Assembly (NCBI RefSeq): GCF_000427885.1
Contig: NZ_ATYW01000008.1
Coordinates: forward strand, 217,111-281,110
Reading direction: 5' to 3'
Source: Glycomyces tenuis DSM 44171
Lineage (GTDB): Bacteria > Actinomycetota > Actinomycetes > Mycobacteriales > Micromonosporaceae
Length of the DNA stretch: 64,000 nt
This document shows positions 52,901 through 61,794 of this stretch, in pieces (the first letter of the stretch is position 1; each line of letters begins with the position of its first letter). The translations under genes and the position numbers were made by a program. Under the pieces are notes generated by a model. It saw nothing but the letters and a program-made list of their open reading frames with translations. It was not told the DNA's origin and searched no databases.

Positions 52901-54350
52901 CCTGCGCGGTCAGGTTCGAGGCCATGAGGTTGACGTTGTCGGTGAGGTCCTTCCAGGTGCCCGAGACGCCCGGGACCTCGGCCTGGCCGCCGAGCTTGCC
53001 GTCGCTGCCGACCTCGCGGGCGACGCGCGTGACCTCGTCGGCGAAGCTAGAGAGCTGGTCGACCATGGTGTTGACGGTGTTCTTGACGTCGGCGACCTCG
53101 CCGTAGGCGCGGACGGTGATCTTCTGGTTCAGGTCGCCTGCGGCGACGGCGCTGGTGACCTTCGCGATGTTGCGGACCTGGTCGGTCAGGTTCGTCGCGA
53201 GCTGGTTGACGTTCTCGGTGAGGTCCCTCCAGGTGCCGGAGACGCCGAACACCTGGGCCTGGCCGCCGAGGCGGCCTTCGGTGCCGACCTCGCGGGCGAC
53301 GCGCGTGACCTCGTCGGCGAAGTTCGACAGCTGGTCGACCATGGTGTTGACGGTGTTCTTCAGCTCGAGGATCTCGCCTTGGGCGGACACGGAGATGGTC
53401 TTGGTCAGGTCGCCGCGGGCGACGGCGGTGGCGACGGAGGCGATGTCGCGGACCTGGTCGGTGAGGCTGGAGGCCATCGAGTTGACGTTGTCGGTGAGGT
53501 CCTTCCAGGTGCCGGAGACGCCGGGGACCTCGGCCTGGCCGCCGAGCTTGCCGTCGGTGCCGACCTCGCGGGCGACACGGGTGACCTCCCCGGCGAAGAC
53601 CTGGAGGGTCTCGGTGAGGGAGTTGATGGTGTCGGCCAGTTCGGCGACCTCGCCGGAGGCGTTGACGGTGATCTTCTGCTTCAGGTCGCCGGCGGCGATC
53701 GCCTGGGTGACCGTGGAGATGGAGCGGACCTGGTCGGTCAGGTTCGAGGCCATCGTGTTGACCGCGTCGGTCAGGGACCGCCAGGTGCCCGAGACGCCCT
53801 TGACGTCGGCCTGGCCGCCGAGCTTGCCGTCGGTGCCGACCTCCTGGGAGACGCGGGTGACCTCGGCGGCGAAGCGGCGCAGCAGGCCGACCATCTGGTT
53901 GACCGTCTCGCCGAGGCGGCGGAACTCGCCTCTGAGCTGCTTGCCCTCGAATTCGAGCGCGGCCTCCTGGGTGAGGTCGCCGGCGGCGACGGCCTCGAGG
54001 ACGCGGCCGAGCTCGGTGGTGGGGCGGACGAGCTCTTCGACGAGGCGGTTGACGCTGGCGGCGCCTTCGCGCCAGCCGCCGTCGAGGTGCTCGATGTCGA
54101 GCCGGTGGTTCCAGGAGCCTTCCTGGCCGACGACGCGGGCGATGAGCGCCAGGTCGCGGCTCTGCCGGTCGGCGCGTTCGACGACGGCGTTGAACCGGTC
54201 GACGACCTCGCCGGCCAGGCCTTCACCGCGGGGCAGCCGGACCGAGAAATCGCCCCGTTCGACGGCCCCGAGGGCGTCGGCGAGGCTGCGGAGCAGGTCG
54301 GATTCGTCTGTGGGGTTCGCGGGGGCTGTTCTGGAAGCGGTGTCCGTCAT
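49923..54350 (-). CDS. Soluble hybrid histidine kinase with seven HAMP-type repeats, GAF, kinase and receiver
   Basis: 1475 residues, no transmembrane helix. Residues about 160-810 are seven tandem 92-residue repeats, each with [31 protein letters not shown] and [17 protein letters not shown], the poly-HAMP arrangement of Nik1/group III kinases. A GAF domain (about 840-990), a coiled coil, and HisKA with His1054 ([14 protein letters not shown]) follow. The ATPase domain includes DTGIGVP and FGGTGLGL. The C-terminal receiver has Asp1379 ([13 protein letters not shown]). Poly-HAMP kinases sense osmotic or envelope stress in fungi. It heads the operon with regulator, STAS and PrsW. Confidence 0.94.
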   Translation of the reverse strand: MTDTASRTAPANPTDESDLLRSLADALGAVERGDFSVRLPRGEGLAGEVVDRFNAVVERADRQSRDLALIARVVGQEGSWNHRLDIEHLDGGWREGAASVNRLVEELVRPTTELGRVLEAVAAGDLTQEAALEFEGKQLRGEFRRLGETVNQMVGLLRRFAAEVTRVSQEVGTDGKLGGQADVKGVSGTWRSLTDAVNTMASNLTDQVRSISTVTQAIAAGDLKQKITVNASGEVAELADTINSLTETLQVFAGEVTRVAREVGTDGKLGGQAEVPGVSGTWKDLTDNVNSMASSLTDQVRDIASVATAVARGDLTKTISVSAQGEILELKNTVNTMVDQLSNFADEVTRVAREVGTEGRLGGQAQVFGVSGTWRDLTENVNQLATNLTDQVRNIAKVTSAVAAGDLNQKITVRAYGEVADVKNTVNTMVDQLSSFADEVTRVAREVGSDGKLGGQAEVPGVSGTWKDLTDNVNLMASNLTAQVRNISSVATAVADGDLSRQITVDARGEMLELKSTMNSMVAQLSQFADEVTRVAREVGTDGKLGGQANVQGVSGIWEALTDNVNSMASNLTAQVRNISSVATAVARGDLTRQITVDAQGEMLELKTTLNSMVEQLSQFSGEVTRVAREVGTEGRLGGQANVPGVSGTWKDLTDNVNSMASNLTGQVRNIAEVTTAVARGDLTRQITVDAQGEILELKNTVNTMVDQLSSFAGEVTRVAREVGVEGNLGGQAEVAGVAGTWLALTRNVNSLAATLTLQLRAIANVAHAVARGDLTQSVDFEAAGEIADLTESINQMITALRDKTRQNTDADWLNSNLARVSSLLQGRRNIEEVTRMILDEVTSLIDAQTSTFYVRHEDVSGHVTYRLNAVYGHPSPGEKIIIEENEGMVGQAAASKRTIHLHDIPEGYLEISSGLGQATPTDLIILPVQFGDKVRGVIEFASFNTYSGLHKKFLDSLAPNVGVTLATIEGNARTEVLLRESQRMAQELRAQSDRLKETNVELEEKATLLSAQNKAIEVKNLEVESARQDIEEKAEQLAQASKYKSEFLANVSHELRTPLNSLLLLARLLSENADNNLSDRQIEFARTIHNAGTDLLTLIDDILDLSKIEAGRMDVSVHPLDLAEALGDIEATFRPQAEDKDLRFTVDVGPGVPVVLQTDGQKFQQVLRNLLSNAVKFTRTGSVTLAVRRVPSDLRFDAPRLNSAGERVSFSVIDTGIGVPANKKTIIFEPFQQADGTTRRNFGGTGLGLSISKSLSQMLGGDVFIERTGSEGSVFTFVVPAEIDDDEEFPVHTTELPPVEETRGPSILTGAPETPSSSAAAQHLDGATVLIVDDDIRNVFALTAALELHGIRVHYAENGADGIDALQHHPDIDVVLMDSMMPGMDGNETTRVIRRMPQFAELPIIFLTAQALAEQREKSVSAGASAYLTKPVDLDLLLDTMSQWIGTAPREDDPATGGGGERGENDAPTDGDTA
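51939..53875 (-). repeat. Seven tandem 276-bp repeats within the kinase gene
   Basis: The HAMP-type units repeat with a 276-bp (92-codon) period and high identity at DNA level, for example in the segments encoding [14 protein letters not shown]. Such repeats can expand or contract by recombination and may be misassembled. Confidence 0.85.
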
Positions 54351-54601
54351 GGCTCTCTTCCTCAGCTGCGGGTACAGGCTCGCCTAACAGGTTGTCACAC
54401 GAAGGCGGCAAACGTGAAGGCAGGTTACGCAGGGCAGTGCGTCCAGTCACGTCGAGTGACAGCAGGAAAACTGACAGACATTCGCAACCGGTGGTCACCG
54501 CGGGGCGTGTGCGTTCTGGCGGCACCAGGGGAGGGTGAGTCATATCAGTGGACTCTCGCCTCGGTACCGCTCAAAACCGAACAGAAGACTCAAGGAGTTC
54601 A

Positions 54602-55824
54602 ATGCCAACCCCCCATAAGACCGGTCTCCGCGCCGCCGGAGCCGGCATCGCCGCAGCGGCCCTCACGCTCGCGGCCGGATCCCCGCCTTCGCCCAGGAAG
54701 GCGCTGACTCCTCTGTCGATGCCTCTTTCAGCCTGTACGTCAATACTGTCTGGGGCTATGACGAAGGAATCTACGAAGACGGCCAATTCGGCCATTTCTC
54801 CTACTACATCGACGAGACGACGATCTCCGAGGAGACCGAGCCGTTCACCGTCGAGACCGTATTCGACTTCTCGGCCTCCGAAGGCATCGTCGAGGTCGAA
54901 CTGCTCGACGACGAGCGCTGCGAACGCGCCGGCTCGGTGATCACCTGCACCGATGAGGACATCGACCTCGATAAGCTGTGGGACCTCGATTTCGGCGAAT
55001 ACCGGTTCCGCGTCAGCGTCGGTGAGAACGGGCAGGCCGGCGACCAGGCGCCGTATCGCGGGACCGTGGCGATCGACGGGACGATCGTGGACGAGACCGA
55101 AGATCACATCCAGATCAGCGACGAGTACGGCACTTGGGAATACGACCCGAGCATGGACCACTCGACCGAGCACGAACCCGGCGATTACGACCTTTCGGTC
55201 TCGGATCACGACATCGAGGGCGCAGTGGGCGACACGACGACCGTCTCGGTCGACATCGCCAACCTCGGACCGCTCGACGCGGTGGCGCCGGTGCACAATG
55301 GCGCCGGCGAAGGATCCTACAGTGTCCGAATCCAGCTGCCCTCGGGCACCGAGTCCGCTTGGGAAGGGGACGGTCCCGACGACTACTTCTCGCAAGACGG
55401 CGTCTATTGCAGCCTCGCGAGGCCGTACTACCTGATCGACCGATCGCTGCCGACCGACACCGGCATCACCGAAAGCGACATCCGTTGCTTCTTCGACAGC
55501 ATCTCGGTCGCCGAGGGCGCACACCTCGAATTCCCGGTGACCGTCACCGACGCCGCTCCTTCTGAGGACGGCATCATCGCGATCACCGAGTCGATGGAAC
55601 TCGACGCCGACTACGGCAACAACGTCGCGGTGCTCAGCCTGAACGGCGCTCAGGCCACCCCCGGCGGCGACGGCGGCACCGATGAGACCGACGCGTCCGG
55701 CAAGCTGCCGGCCACCGGGAACAGCTCGACGATCATGATCTCGGCCGCCGCGGCCGCGATCGCGGCCGGCGCGGCCGTGTTCTTCGTGATGCGGCGCCGC
55801 CGCGTCGCGCGGCATTGGGAGTGA
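54602..55824 (+). pseudogene. LPXTG-anchored surface protein, frameshifted at the signal peptide
   Basis: The ATG at 54602 (AAGGAG upstream) starts a signal peptide: MPTPHKTGLRAAGAG and then AAAALTLAAGSP. At 54681-54684 a run of four C puts the rest out of frame. Adding one C restores SPAFAQEGADSSVDASFSL and an open frame to 55824, about 407 residues in all. The downstream part has two Cys pairs, beta-rich sequence (YDLSVSDHDIEGAVGDTTTV), and a C-terminal LPATG sortase motif, hydrophobic helix and RRRR tail. The gene is inactive as written unless the missing base is a sequencing error or the run is slippery. No homologue is recognised for the ectodomain. Confidence 0.82.
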
Positions 55825-55859
55825 GTCCGGCCACAAACGGCAGAAGAAACACCAGGCGG

Positions 55860-55901
55860 GCGGCGGCCGCCCCGGATTTCCACCACCGGGGCGGCCGCCG
55901 C
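55860..55901. terminator. Terminator after the LPXTG gene
   Basis: GCGGCGGCCGCCCCGG and CCGGGGCGGCCGCCGC form a perfect 16-bp stem with a 10-base loop, 36 bases after the stop codon. Confidence 0.8.
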
Positions 55902-56091
55902 TCCGCGTCTCCGGCGGGCGCGGCGCGGGCCCGCGCCGCGCCCGGAAGTGGCACGGGCGCACCGCGACCCGACCAGGCGTGCGGCCCCGTCGCGCCCGTC
56001 CGGCCGCACCTCGCCGGGCGGGCGGGCCGGGCGCCGACCAGGGACGGTGCGGTACCCGACGCCCATGTGCGAGGGTCATAGACTGGAGCCC

Positions 56092-58092
56092 GTGACGTAC
56101 CCCGAGAGGGCCACTCGCCGGCTGCGGCTGCCGGCCGACGACCGCTCCCCCGCCACCGCCCGCGCCGCGGTCCGAACGGTCCTGACCGAGGCCGGGCTCA
56201 CCGAGCTGCTCGACGAGACGCTCCTGCTCACCACCGAACTCGCCACCAACGGCGTCGTCCACGCCGGCACCGACATCAACCTCGCCGTCGCCGCCGACTC
56301 GATCGGCGTGCGCGTCACCGTCACCGACTACCGCTCCGGCGGGATCGAACCGGCCGACATGGCCATGCCCGAGGTCACCGCCGAGGGCGGCCGCGGCCTG
56401 CTCCTGGTCGACCGCTTCGCGTCCTCGTGGGGCACCACGCACGACGCCACCGGCAAGTCCATCTGGTTCCGCATCGACCGCGACCCCGAGGCCCCGCCGC
56501 CCGAGCGGCGCACCCCCGCGGCCGAGATCCCCGGCGCACCGGTCACCGACCTCGCGCAGCTCGCCGCGCTGCTCACCATCGCCCCCGCGCTCCAATCGCG
56601 CCTGCCGGTCGAGCAGCTGGTGTCCGAGCTGCTGGCCCGCCTCCACGACGCCACGGCCGCCGCGGGCGGCGCCATCGAGTTCGACCCGGGCGGCGGCTCG
56701 GGGACGGGCGTCCTGGCGAAGTTCGGCGACGTCACCGACGAGTCGGTCGCCGTCGCCGTGCCCGTGCCGGTGACCGCGCCCGCCACCGGGCGCCTCGTCC
56801 TGACCGGCGAGGCCGGGCCCGAGTGGCGGCCCCTGGCCGAGCTCACCGCCGAGCGGATCGCGCTGGCCCTCCAGATCGACCGGATGCGCACCGACGAGCA
56901 GCGCCGCTCCGGCTGGCTGACCTACCTCGCCGAGGCCGGGGAGCTCCTCGCCCACTCCCTCGACGAGCACCTCACCGTCGCGCTCATCCCCCAGCTCGTG
57001 GTCCCGCAGCTCGGCCGCTGGGCCGCCGTCCACCTCCGCAAGGACGGCGGCGGGCTCGAACTCGCCGCGCTCAGCCACACCGAGGAGGCCGAGCTGGAGC
57101 CGTGGCGGGCCCGGCTCGCCGCCGCCGGGAGCGCCCTGGAGGCGTCTCTGGCCTCGGACGGGTGGACCGGCATGGAGCTGCCGCCGCCGCGCGGCATCGA
57201 CGGCATCGCCGTGCCGCTGTCGGCGCGCGGGACCACCATCGGGGTCCTGTCGGTGGGGCGCCCGGACGACCGCCAGCACACGACCGAGGAGCGGGCCGTC
57301 GTCGCCGACCTCGCGAAGCGCTCGGCGCTGGCCTTGGACAACGCCCGCATCCACGCCGAGCGGGCCGCCGTGGCCCACGAGCTCCAGTCGGCGCTCATGC
57401 CCGGGACGCTCCCGGAGGTCGCCGGGGTCAGCTTCGCCGCCGAGTACCTGCCGGCCGAGGCCTTCGGCACCGAGGTCGGCGGCGACTTCTACGACGCGAC
57501 GACGCTGCCGGACGAGCGGCTGTGGGTGGCGATCGGGGACGTGTGCGGCAAGGGCGCGCAGGCCGCGGCCGTCACCGGTGTGGTGCGGGACGTCCTGCGG
57601 GTCATGGCCCGCGACGGCCGGCCCATGCCGCGGGCCCTCGAGCTGCTGAACTCGACGCTGCTGGAGCAGCCCGGCGATCTGCGGTACGCGACGATCGCCT
57701 CGGCGGTGCTCGACCGCGAGGACGAGGCGATCGGGGCGACGCTGTGCCTGTCGGGGCACGACCGGCCGCTGCTGCTGCGCGCGGACGGCGAGGCCGAGTG
57801 GGTGGGGCACGAGGGCACCGCCGTCGGCCTGTTCGAGCAGGTGAAGGTCAACCCGGAGCGGGTGCGGCTCGAAGTGGGCGACGCGCTCGTGTTCTTCACC
57901 GACGGAGTGACCGAGCGGCGGGATCTGTCGGTCATGTTCGGGCACGAGCGGATCGTGCGGGCGGTGCGGGACGTGGCCGGGAAGTCGGCGCGGGCGATCG
58001 CGACGGCGCTGTTGGAGGCCGTCCAGATGTTCTCCTCGGATTCGCCGCGCGACGACATCGCGATCCTCGTCGTCCGCTGCGACGGGCGCTGA
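56092..58092 (+). CDS. SpoIIE-type PP2C phosphatase fused to an RsbW-like ATPase domain and GAF
   Basis: 666 residues. Domain order: an RsbW/HATPase_c_2-type domain (about 10-130; TTELATNGVVHAG and GGRGLLLVDRFASSWG), a middle region with one or two GAF-like domains (about 150-440), and a PP2C/SpoIIE phosphatase (about 450-665; VGGDFYDA, AIGDVCGKG, LCLSGHDRPLLL, FFTDGVTERRD). It could both bind or phosphorylate and dephosphorylate STAS proteins, such as the one at 49 kb. Start: GTG at 56092, seven bases after TAGACT, a leaderless context. The frame is open further upstream without a start signal. Confidence 0.9.
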   Translation: MTYPERATRRLRLPADDRSPATARAAVRTVLTEAGLTELLDETLLLTTELATNGVVHAGTDINLAVAADSIGVRVTVTDYRSGGIEPADMAMPEVTAEGGRGLLLVDRFASSWGTTHDATGKSIWFRIDRDPEAPPPERRTPAAEIPGAPVTDLAQLAALLTIAPALQSRLPVEQLVSELLARLHDATAAAGGAIEFDPGGGSGTGVLAKFGDVTDESVAVAVPVPVTAPATGRLVLTGEAGPEWRPLAELTAERIALALQIDRMRTDEQRRSGWLTYLAEAGELLAHSLDEHLTVALIPQLVVPQLGRWAAVHLRKDGGGLELAALSHTEEAELEPWRARLAAAGSALEASLASDGWTGMELPPPRGIDGIAVPLSARGTTIGVLSVGRPDDRQHTTEERAVVADLAKRSALALDNARIHAERAAVAHELQSALMPGTLPEVAGVSFAAEYLPAEAFGTEVGGDFYDATTLPDERLWVAIGDVCGKGAQAAAVTGVVRDVLRVMARDGRPMPRALELLNSTLLEQPGDLRYATIASAVLDREDEAIGATLCLSGHDRPLLLRADGEAEWVGHEGTAVGLFEQVKVNPERVRLEVGDALVFFTDGVTERRDLSVMFGHERIVRAVRDVAGKSARAIATALLEAVQMFSSDSPRDDIAILVVRCDGR

Positions 58093-58173
58093 GGCGCGGG
58101 GCGCCGCCCCGCCGAGGGACGCGGCGACGGGCCGCCCCGTTCCCGGAGCGGCCCGCGCGGGTGTCGGTTCGGC

Positions 58174-59142
58174 CTATTCGCCGAAGTCGGTGACCCTGCC
58201 GGCGCCGTAGTAGACGTTGCCGTGGTCGACGGGCACGACCTTGACGACGCTGTTCGAGTTCGGGGCGTGGACGATGTAGCCGTTGCCGATGTACATGCCG
58301 ACGTGGCTGAGGCTGTTGTAGAACACCAGGTCGCCCGGCTGGAGCTCGTCGCGGGAGATCCGCATGGTCGAGTTGTACTGGGCGGCGGCGTTGTGCGGCA
58401 GGGAGATGCCGATCTGGGAGTAGGCGGCGAGCATGAGCCCGGAGCAGTCGAAGGCGTCGGGTCCCGAGGCGCCCCACACGTAGGCGTCGCCGGTCTGGTC
58501 GAGGGCGTAGAAGACGACGTCGGCGCGGTCGCCGTCCATGTACGGCAGGTCGTAGTCCTGGACGGCCTCGCCCGAGACGGTCTGCCACTCGGCTTCGAGG
58601 TCGTCCATGCGGGTCTCGATGTCGTCGATCATCGTCTCGAGCTCGGCCTGGTCGGCCTCCTGGTCCTCCTGGAGGTCGGTGAGCAGTTCGAGCTGGGCGG
58701 TGTACTCCTCGGTGGCGGTGTTGAGCTCGTCCATGAGGTCGAACTCGTACATGTTGGCCGAGTTGAGGCGGTCGAGGCGGTCGACGAAGGCCTGCGGGGA
58801 GCCGGCGTCGAGGATGAGCGCGGCGTCGCCGATGCCCTGGTCCACATAGGTCTCTGTGATGAAGCCGGCGAGGCGGTCCTGGAGCTCGGTCAGCTCCTCC
58901 TCGGAGGCGACGAGGTCGGCCTCGACGTCGGCGATCATCTCCTCGTTGTCGGCGATCTCCACCGCGAGGGCGTTGTACTCCTCGATCTTCGTGTTGAGGT
59001 CTTCGTCGACGTCCTGGATCTCTTCTTCGACCTCTTCGCGGCCCCGCTCGGCCCAGGCGGGGCCCGCTGCGGCGGCTGATACGAGAAGACCGCCCACGAG
59101 GGCGGCAGAGGTCCACTTGCGTCGGAGGGACGGCTGGTTCAC
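58174..59142 (-). CDS. Secreted NlpC/P60 peptidoglycan endopeptidase
   Basis: 322 residues: signal peptide (1-31, cleavage near AWA), acidic coiled coil (about 32-205), and an NlpC/P60 domain with Cys233 (FDCSGLM), His280 (LSHVGMYIG) and His292 (IVHAPNS). Overall plan and length match the hydrolase at 17.9-18.8 kb. Start is the GTG at 59142 with GAAGGAG about ten bases upstream. Unlike its paralogue it has no c-di-AMP riboswitch in front, so the two wall hydrolases are controlled differently. Confidence 0.92.
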   Translation of the reverse strand: MNQPSLRRKWTSAALVGGLLVSAAAAGPAWAERGREEVEEEIQDVDEDLNTKIEEYNALAVEIADNEEMIADVEADLVASEEELTELQDRLAGFITETYVDQGIGDAALILDAGSPQAFVDRLDRLNSANMYEFDLMDELNTATEEYTAQLELLTDLQEDQEADQAELETMIDDIETRMDDLEAEWQTVSGEAVQDYDLPYMDGDRADVVFYALDQTGDAYVWGASGPDAFDCSGLMLAAYSQIGISLPHNAAAQYNSTMRISRDELQPGDLVFYNSLSHVGMYIGNGYIVHAPNSNSVVKVVPVDHGNVYYGAGRVTDFGE

Positions 59143-59304
59143 GAGGAGGGTGCTCCTTCGGGCGTCTGAAGTCTGGGGGAAGGACCGAAGATGAGCCTAG
59201 CGCGCGCCGAAGACGCCGTGAAGGGCCTCGGCGTGACAAATTCGCAGGGTGACGCCGGTTCCACGGAAGGTGCGCCCTGGCTGTGAATTCCCTGGGAGTT
59301 CGGG

Positions 59305-59310
59305 TACGAT
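59305..59310 (+). promoter_or_regulatory. -10 element for the Cys-rich leader transcript
   Basis: TACGAT lies seven bases before the ATG of the leader peptide at 59318, the spacing of leaderless actinobacterial promoters. No clear -35 is visible. Confidence 0.6.
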
Positions 59311-59317
59311 GTGCGGC

Positions 59318-59365
59318 ATGGATTTCACGATGTGTCGCCTGCGGCGGTGTTGTCGCGCCTGTTGA
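59318..59365 (+). CDS. Leaderless Cys-rich leader peptide (putative cysteine attenuator)
   Basis: A 15-codon frame encodes MDFTMCRLRRCCRAC and ends TGA at 59363-59365. Four of the last ten residues are Cys, including a CC pair. It starts seven bases after TACGAT, so the mRNA probably begins at or next to its ATG. It sits 53 bases before a cysteine-dioxygenase-like gene. Leaderless Cys-rich leader peptides that sense Cys-tRNA supply are known in mycobacteria upstream of sulfur-metabolism genes. An in-frame ATG inside (59330) would give an 11-residue version. Confidence 0.68.
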   Translation: MDFTMCRLRRCCRAC

Positions 59366-59418
59366 GCCTGCCGCTCGCCCGCCGCGCACCCGTTCCGACG
59401 CATCGAAAGCCTTCCTCC

Positions 59419-59901
59419 ATGTCTGATCAGACGCTCTCCGTCCTCACCGCCGGCCGCCTCGAGTCGCTGGCCGCCTTCTACGCCGAGCACCTCGTCCTGC
59501 GCCCCCGCTTCACGAAGGGGAGCCGCTGGGCCCGCCGGGTCCTGTCGGGCCCGGGCCACGAGGCGTGGCTGCTGGGGTGGCTGCCCGGCCAGGGCACCGA
59601 GCTGCACGACCACGGCGGCCTCGAGCGGCCCGCCGCCGCGGCGGTCGCGGTCGTCTCGGGGCGGTTGACCGAGTACACGGTCCGGCCCGGCGCGTTCCCG
59701 GCGCTGGCGCGCGCCGAGCTGGGGCCCGGCGCGGTCACGGCCGTCGACGACCGGACCGTGCACGCCGTGCGGAACGACTCGAGGGCTCCGGCGGTGAGCC
59801 TGCACGTCTACTCGCCGGGCCTGGACGCGATGCGGACCTACCTGTTCGACGAGACGGGCCTGTCGCCTTCGAAGATCAAACGCGCCGGCGAGGACTGGTA
59901 G
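59419..59901 (+). CDS. Cysteine dioxygenase-like cupin protein
   Basis: 160 residues from MSDQTLSVLTAGRL. The cupin iron ligands are in ELHDHGG (two His) and VHAVRNDS (one His), and SLHVYSPGLDAM is typical of the cysteine dioxygenase family. The likely reaction is oxidation of cysteine to cysteine sulfinate, or of another thiol. The start has no Shine-Dalgarno; the bases before it are CCTTCCTCC, which resemble an anti-SD. This fits control by the upstream Cys-rich leader peptide. The frame is open to 59311 but the upstream part overlaps the leader. Its 3' end overlaps the convergent nnr gene by 26 bp. Confidence 0.82.
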   Translation: MSDQTLSVLTAGRLESLAAFYAEHLVLRPRFTKGSRWARRVLSGPGHEAWLLGWLPGQGTELHDHGGLERPAAAAVAVVSGRLTEYTVRPGAFPALARAELGPGAVTAVDDRTVHAVRNDSRAPAVSLHVYSPGLDAMRTYLFDETGLSPSKIKRAGEDW

Positions 59902-61348
59902 GGCCGCGGCCGTCGCGGCGCGACAGGACCGTGCCGACCGCGGCCGGCAGGGCGGCGGCGATGTCGGAGGCGGTGACGGTGCGCCGCCCGGCCGAGGCGA
60001 GGCGGACGGCCCGCCCCTGGAGGAACGCGGCGGCGACGGCGGCGCGCGCGCCGTCCATCCCCGAGGCCAGCAGCGAGGCCAGGAAGCCGCCGAGGACGTC
60101 GCCCGAGCCGGCGGTCGCCAGCGCGGGGCGACCGGTCTGGTTCGCGTAGACCGCGCCGTCGCTCGCGGCCACCACCGTGTGATGTCCTTTGAGGAGCACG
60201 GTGCAGTTCAGGCGCTTGGCGAGCGCCGCGGCGGCCCCGGCCCGGTCGTCGCCGGGCGGTGAGCCGTAGAGGCGCTCGAACTCGCGGTCGTGCGGGGTCA
60301 GGACCACCGCCTCGGACCGCTCGGCGAGCAGCGAGGGGTGCTCGCCGATGAGAGAGAGCCCGTCGGCGTCGATGACCGCGGGGATGGGGCGCGCCAGGAC
60401 GGTCCGCAGCTCGGCGAGCCCGTGCTCGTCAGTGCCGAGGCCGGGGCCGACGAGCCAGGCCTGGGTGCGGCCGGCCTCGGCGGCCGAGTCGGTGCAGACC
60501 ACTTCGGCGCGCCTGATGCGCACGTAGTCGGCCGCGGCGCCGGCGTAGCGGACGTACCCGGCCGGGCCCGCCATGGCGCCGCCGACGGCGAGCACCGCGG
60601 CGCCGGGGTAGCGGTCGGATCCGGCGGCGACGCCGACGACGCCCCTCGTGTACTTGTCGTCGTCGGCTCTCGGTTCGCGCCACCAGGCGGCGATGTCCTC
60701 CTCACTCGCGATCTGGACGGGCGGCTGCGGGTCGAGATGGGGGGCGAGCCCGATGTCGACGAGTTCGAGACGGCCGGTGCGCAGCGCGGCCTCGCCGAGG
60801 ACGTGGCAGGGTTTGCGAGCGCCGAAGGCGACGGTGACGTCGGCGCGCACGGCCGCGGCCGGGACGGCGCCGGTGTCGACGTCGACGCCGGAGGGGACGT
60901 CGACCGCGACGGTTCGCTCGGCGTCGATCCGGGCGATGAGGTCGGCGGCGCGGTCGGGGAGCCCGGGGCGGCCGCCGATGCCGAGGACGCCGTCGAGCAG
61001 CAGGTGGCACGACGGCGGCGGCTCGTCCGTGAGACGCCCGCCGGCGCGGACGAGGGCCTCGGCGCCGGGGCGGTGGACGCGCGATCCCATGACGGGGACG
61101 GCGTGGACGGCGGCGCCGCGCTCGGCGAGGCGGGCGGCGGCGTAGAGGGCGTCGCCGCCGTTGTCGCCGGGTCCGGCGAGGACGATGACGGTGGCGCCGT
61201 AGACGTGCCCGGGGGACCGCCGGAGCTCTCGGACGCAGGCGGCGGCGAGCCCGGCGGCGGCGCGCTGCATGAGCGCGCCGGGCTTGAGCTTCGGCATGAG
61301 TTCGGCTTCGGCGCGGCGGACCGCCGCCGATGACCAGGCACCGTCCAT
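59876..61348 (-). CDS. nnr: Bifunctional NAD(P)HX epimerase/dehydratase
   Basis: 490 residues. The N-terminal epimerase domain (YjeF_N, about 1-215) has VLAGPGDNGGDALYAAARLAE and VDVPSGVDVDTG. The C-terminal ADP-dependent dehydratase (YjeF_C, about 225-485) has VGPGLG, AVIDADGLSL, VLTPHDREFERL and ATAGSGDVLGG. It repairs hydrated NADH and NADPH. Start at 61348, 25 bases after the acpS stop, so it is co-transcribed with acpS, a common actinobacterial pairing. Confidence 0.95.
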   Translation of the reverse strand: MDGAWSSAAVRRAEAELMPKLKPGALMQRAAAGLAAACVRELRRSPGHVYGATVIVLAGPGDNGGDALYAAARLAERGAAVHAVPVMGSRVHRPGAEALVRAGGRLTDEPPPSCHLLLDGVLGIGGRPGLPDRAADLIARIDAERTVAVDVPSGVDVDTGAVPAAAVRADVTVAFGARKPCHVLGEAALRTGRLELVDIGLAPHLDPQPPVQIASEEDIAAWWREPRADDDKYTRGVVGVAAGSDRYPGAAVLAVGGAMAGPAGYVRYAGAAADYVRIRRAEVVCTDSAAEAGRTQAWLVGPGLGTDEHGLAELRTVLARPIPAVIDADGLSLIGEHPSLLAERSEAVVLTPHDREFERLYGSPPGDDRAGAAAALAKRLNCTVLLKGHHTVVAASDGAVYANQTGRPALATAGSGDVLGGFLASLLASGMDGARAAVAAAFLQGRAVRLASAGRRTVTASDIAAALPAAVGTVLSRRDGRGPTSPRRRV

Positions 61349-61373
61349 GGCTTTCAACGCCTCTCGCTGTTCG

Positions 61374-61745
61374 TCACGCCGCTTCGGCGATGACCACCGC
61401 TGTCGCGATACCGCCATCATGCGACAGCGAGACATGCCAGCGCGACACGCCACGCTGCGCGGCGGCCTCGGCCACCGATCCGGTGATGGCCAGGGAGGGG
61501 CGCCCGTCGGCCGCGGAGAGGATCTCGCAGTCGGCCCAGTGCATGCCGCCGGGGGCGCCGAGCGCTTTGGCGACGGCCTCCTTGGCGGCGAAGCGGGCGG
61601 CGAGGGACTCGGTGCGGCGGCGCGCACCGTCCGGGGTGGAGCGTTCGGCTTCGGTGAAGAGCTTGTCGGCCACGTGCGGCGTCCGTTCGAGGACGCGCTC
61701 GAAGCGTTCCACTGCCACTACGTCTATGCCCACCGCGACGATCAT
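61374..61745 (-). CDS. acpS: Holo-[acyl-carrier-protein] synthase AcpS
   Basis: 123 residues, standard length. [18 protein letters not shown] contains the first Mg2+-binding Asp and [12 protein letters not shown] the second site; [17 protein letters not shown] closes the fold. It transfers 4'-phosphopantetheine from CoA to acyl carrier protein. ATG start at 61745. It precedes nnr in the same operon. Confidence 0.95.
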   Translation of the reverse strand: MIVAVGIDVVAVERFERVLERTPHVADKLFTEAERSTPDGARRRTESLAARFAAKEAVAKALGAPGGMHWADCEILSAADGRPSLAITGSVAEAAAQRGVSRWHVSLSHDGGIATAVVIAEAA

Positions 61746-61794
61746 CCGTCAAGAGTGCCACGGCTTTCGCCGGATCGCCCCCTTTCGGGGCGGT

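Noticed and set aside
50241..54707. 1488-residue open frame antisense to the hybrid kinase
   Set aside because: Its repeats mirror the HAMP repeats of the real gene on the other strand, and the translation is an Asp/Gly/Val-rich shadow without homology.
58174..59330. c-di-AMP riboswitch upstream of the second NlpC/P60 gene
   Set aside because: None of the conserved blocks seen at 17.7 kb could be found on the minus strand upstream of 59142.
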